From contig JAUZPT010000176.1 of the NCBI GenBank assembly GCA_030705745.1, positions 1 to 6,409 on the forward strand: 6,409 bases of DNA, given 5' to 3'. The stretch comes from Bacillota bacterium. GTDB taxonomy: Bacteria; Bacillota; Bacilli; Bacillales; Cytobacillaceae. Positions 5,819 through 6,409 of the stretch are shown here, piece after piece. Made by a program: the position numbers and the translations under genes. Positions within the stretch are counted from its first letter, which is position 1. Each line of letters opens with the position of its first letter. Under the pieces are notes generated by a model that saw nothing but the letters and a program-made list of their open reading frames with translations, was not told the DNA's origin and made no database searches.

Positions 5819-6409
5819 ATGGTGAAAGTAACAGTTTGGAATGAAAATCGTCATGAACAAAAAAATCCGATTGTAAGGGATTTATACCCTAACGGCATCC
5901 ACGGTACCATCGCTGAATTTCTTAAGGAGGCAGGATTCGATACAATAACCGCTACGCTTGATGAACCCGAGCATGGCTTAACGGATGATGTACTTTCGAA
6001 TACAGACGTATTGGTTTGGTGGGGACATCTTGCTCATGGCGAAGTAAAGGATGAAATAGTTCAAAAAGTTCAACAGCGTGTCCTCGATGGAATGGGGCTC
6101 ATCGTTCTTCACTCAGGCCATTTTTCAAAAATATTTAAAACGTTGATGGGTACAAGCTGTGATTTGAAGTGGCGGGAAGCGGATGAAAAAGAACGCCTTT
6201 GGGTCGTAAGTCCAAGCCACCCAATAGCGGAAGGCATCCGGGAATATATCGAGCTGGAAAAAGAAGAAATGTACGGTGAGCATTTTGACATCCCTCCGCC
6301 GGTCGAGCTCATTTTTACAAGCTGGATTGAAGGCGGGGATGTGTTCCGCAGCGGATGTACGTTCAAAAGTGGGAATGGTAAGGTGTTTTATTTCAGGCCG
6401 GGCCATGAA
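5819..6409 (+). CDS. ThuA domain protein (trehalose-utilization-like), 3' end outside window
   Basis: An open frame of 197 codons runs from ATG at 5819 to the window edge with no stop. AAGGAG at 5804-5809 is 9 nt upstream. The sequence matches the ThuA family (PF06283), a class I glutamine-amidotransferase-like fold. It starts with a strand [13 protein letters not shown], then YPNGIHG (23-29), [10 protein letters not shown] (67-76), [11 protein letters not shown] (94-104) and [10 protein letters not shown] (150-159). It ends with [13 protein letters not shown] at 185-197, the conserved last strand before the family's C-terminus. About 40 residues are probably missing, judging from a usual length near 240. 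ThuA was first linked to trehalose utilization in Sinorhizobium meliloti, where it takes part in disaccharide oxidation/keto-sugar metabolism; the reaction of Bacillus homologues is not established. The divergent AraC-type gene suggests inducible control by a carbohydrate-like ligand, and further catabolic or transport genes may lie downstream. Confidence 0.9.
   Translation, partial: MVKVTVWNENRHEQKNPIVRDLYPNGIHGTIAEFLKEAGFDTITATLDEPEHGLTDDVLSNTDVLVWWGHLAHGEVKDEIVQKVQQRVLDGMGLIVLHSGHFSKIFKTLMGTSCDLKWREADEKERLWVVSPSHPIAEGIREYIELEKEEMYGEHFDIPPPVELIFTSWIEGGDVFRSGCTFKSGNGKVFYFRPGHE

Noticed and set aside
6109..6406. Two minus-strand open frames opposite the ThuA gene
   Set aside because: They lie antisense to a clear ThuA-domain reading frame with a good RBS and conserved motifs; their translations look like low-quality antisense products.

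Overview
The window looks like chromosomal DNA of a Bacillaceae-type Gram-positive bacterium. The evidence is strong AAGGAGG-like ribosome binding sites about 9 nt from their starts, moderate-to-low GC, a near-consensus sigma-B promoter in front of a katE-type catalase, and a DUF2157/GDYXXLXY membrane gene pair of a kind I associate with bacilli. The species cannot be named from the sequence. No phage, IS transposase, tRNA, rRNA or CRISPR array is visible.

Layout from left to right. (1) The 3' end of a plus-strand PLP-enzyme gene, probably a threonine aldolase/beta-eliminating lyase, ends at 329 and is followed by a hairpin terminator (363-392). That terminator also serves the convergent operon. 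(2) A minus-strand two-gene operon (2438 down to 392) encodes a polytopic DUF2157 membrane protein and a membrane-anchored GDYXXLXY protein. The two genes overlap by 26 bp. The DUF2157 protein contains a 48-residue internal tandem repeat. (3) A 210-nt divergent intergenic region holds a probable sigma-A promoter for that operon, with a Fur-like box in its spacer, and a sigma-B promoter for katE. (4) katE (2649-4691) encodes a 680-residue large-subunit (HPII-type) catalase with a C-terminal DJ-1/PfpI-like domain, followed by a hairpin terminator. (5) The 227-nt convergent gap after katE also carries two tandem copies of a 39-bp-period repeat with a GC-rich palindrome core. (6) A minus-strand AraC-family regulator (5692 down to 4919) is divergent from a plus-strand ThuA-domain gene that starts at 5819 and runs off the right edge. 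A short inverted repeat lies between their promoters.

Functionally the window joins three unrelated modules: a general-stress catalase under sigma B, an uncharacterised two-protein membrane system, and a probable regulator/target pair (AraC-ThuA) of carbohydrate metabolism. Nothing in the window is a clearly new multi-gene system. The items most worth a second look are the DUF2157/GDYXXLXY pair with its internal repeat and possible Fur-type site, the palindrome-bearing tandem repeat, and the AraC-ThuA intergenic operator candidate.
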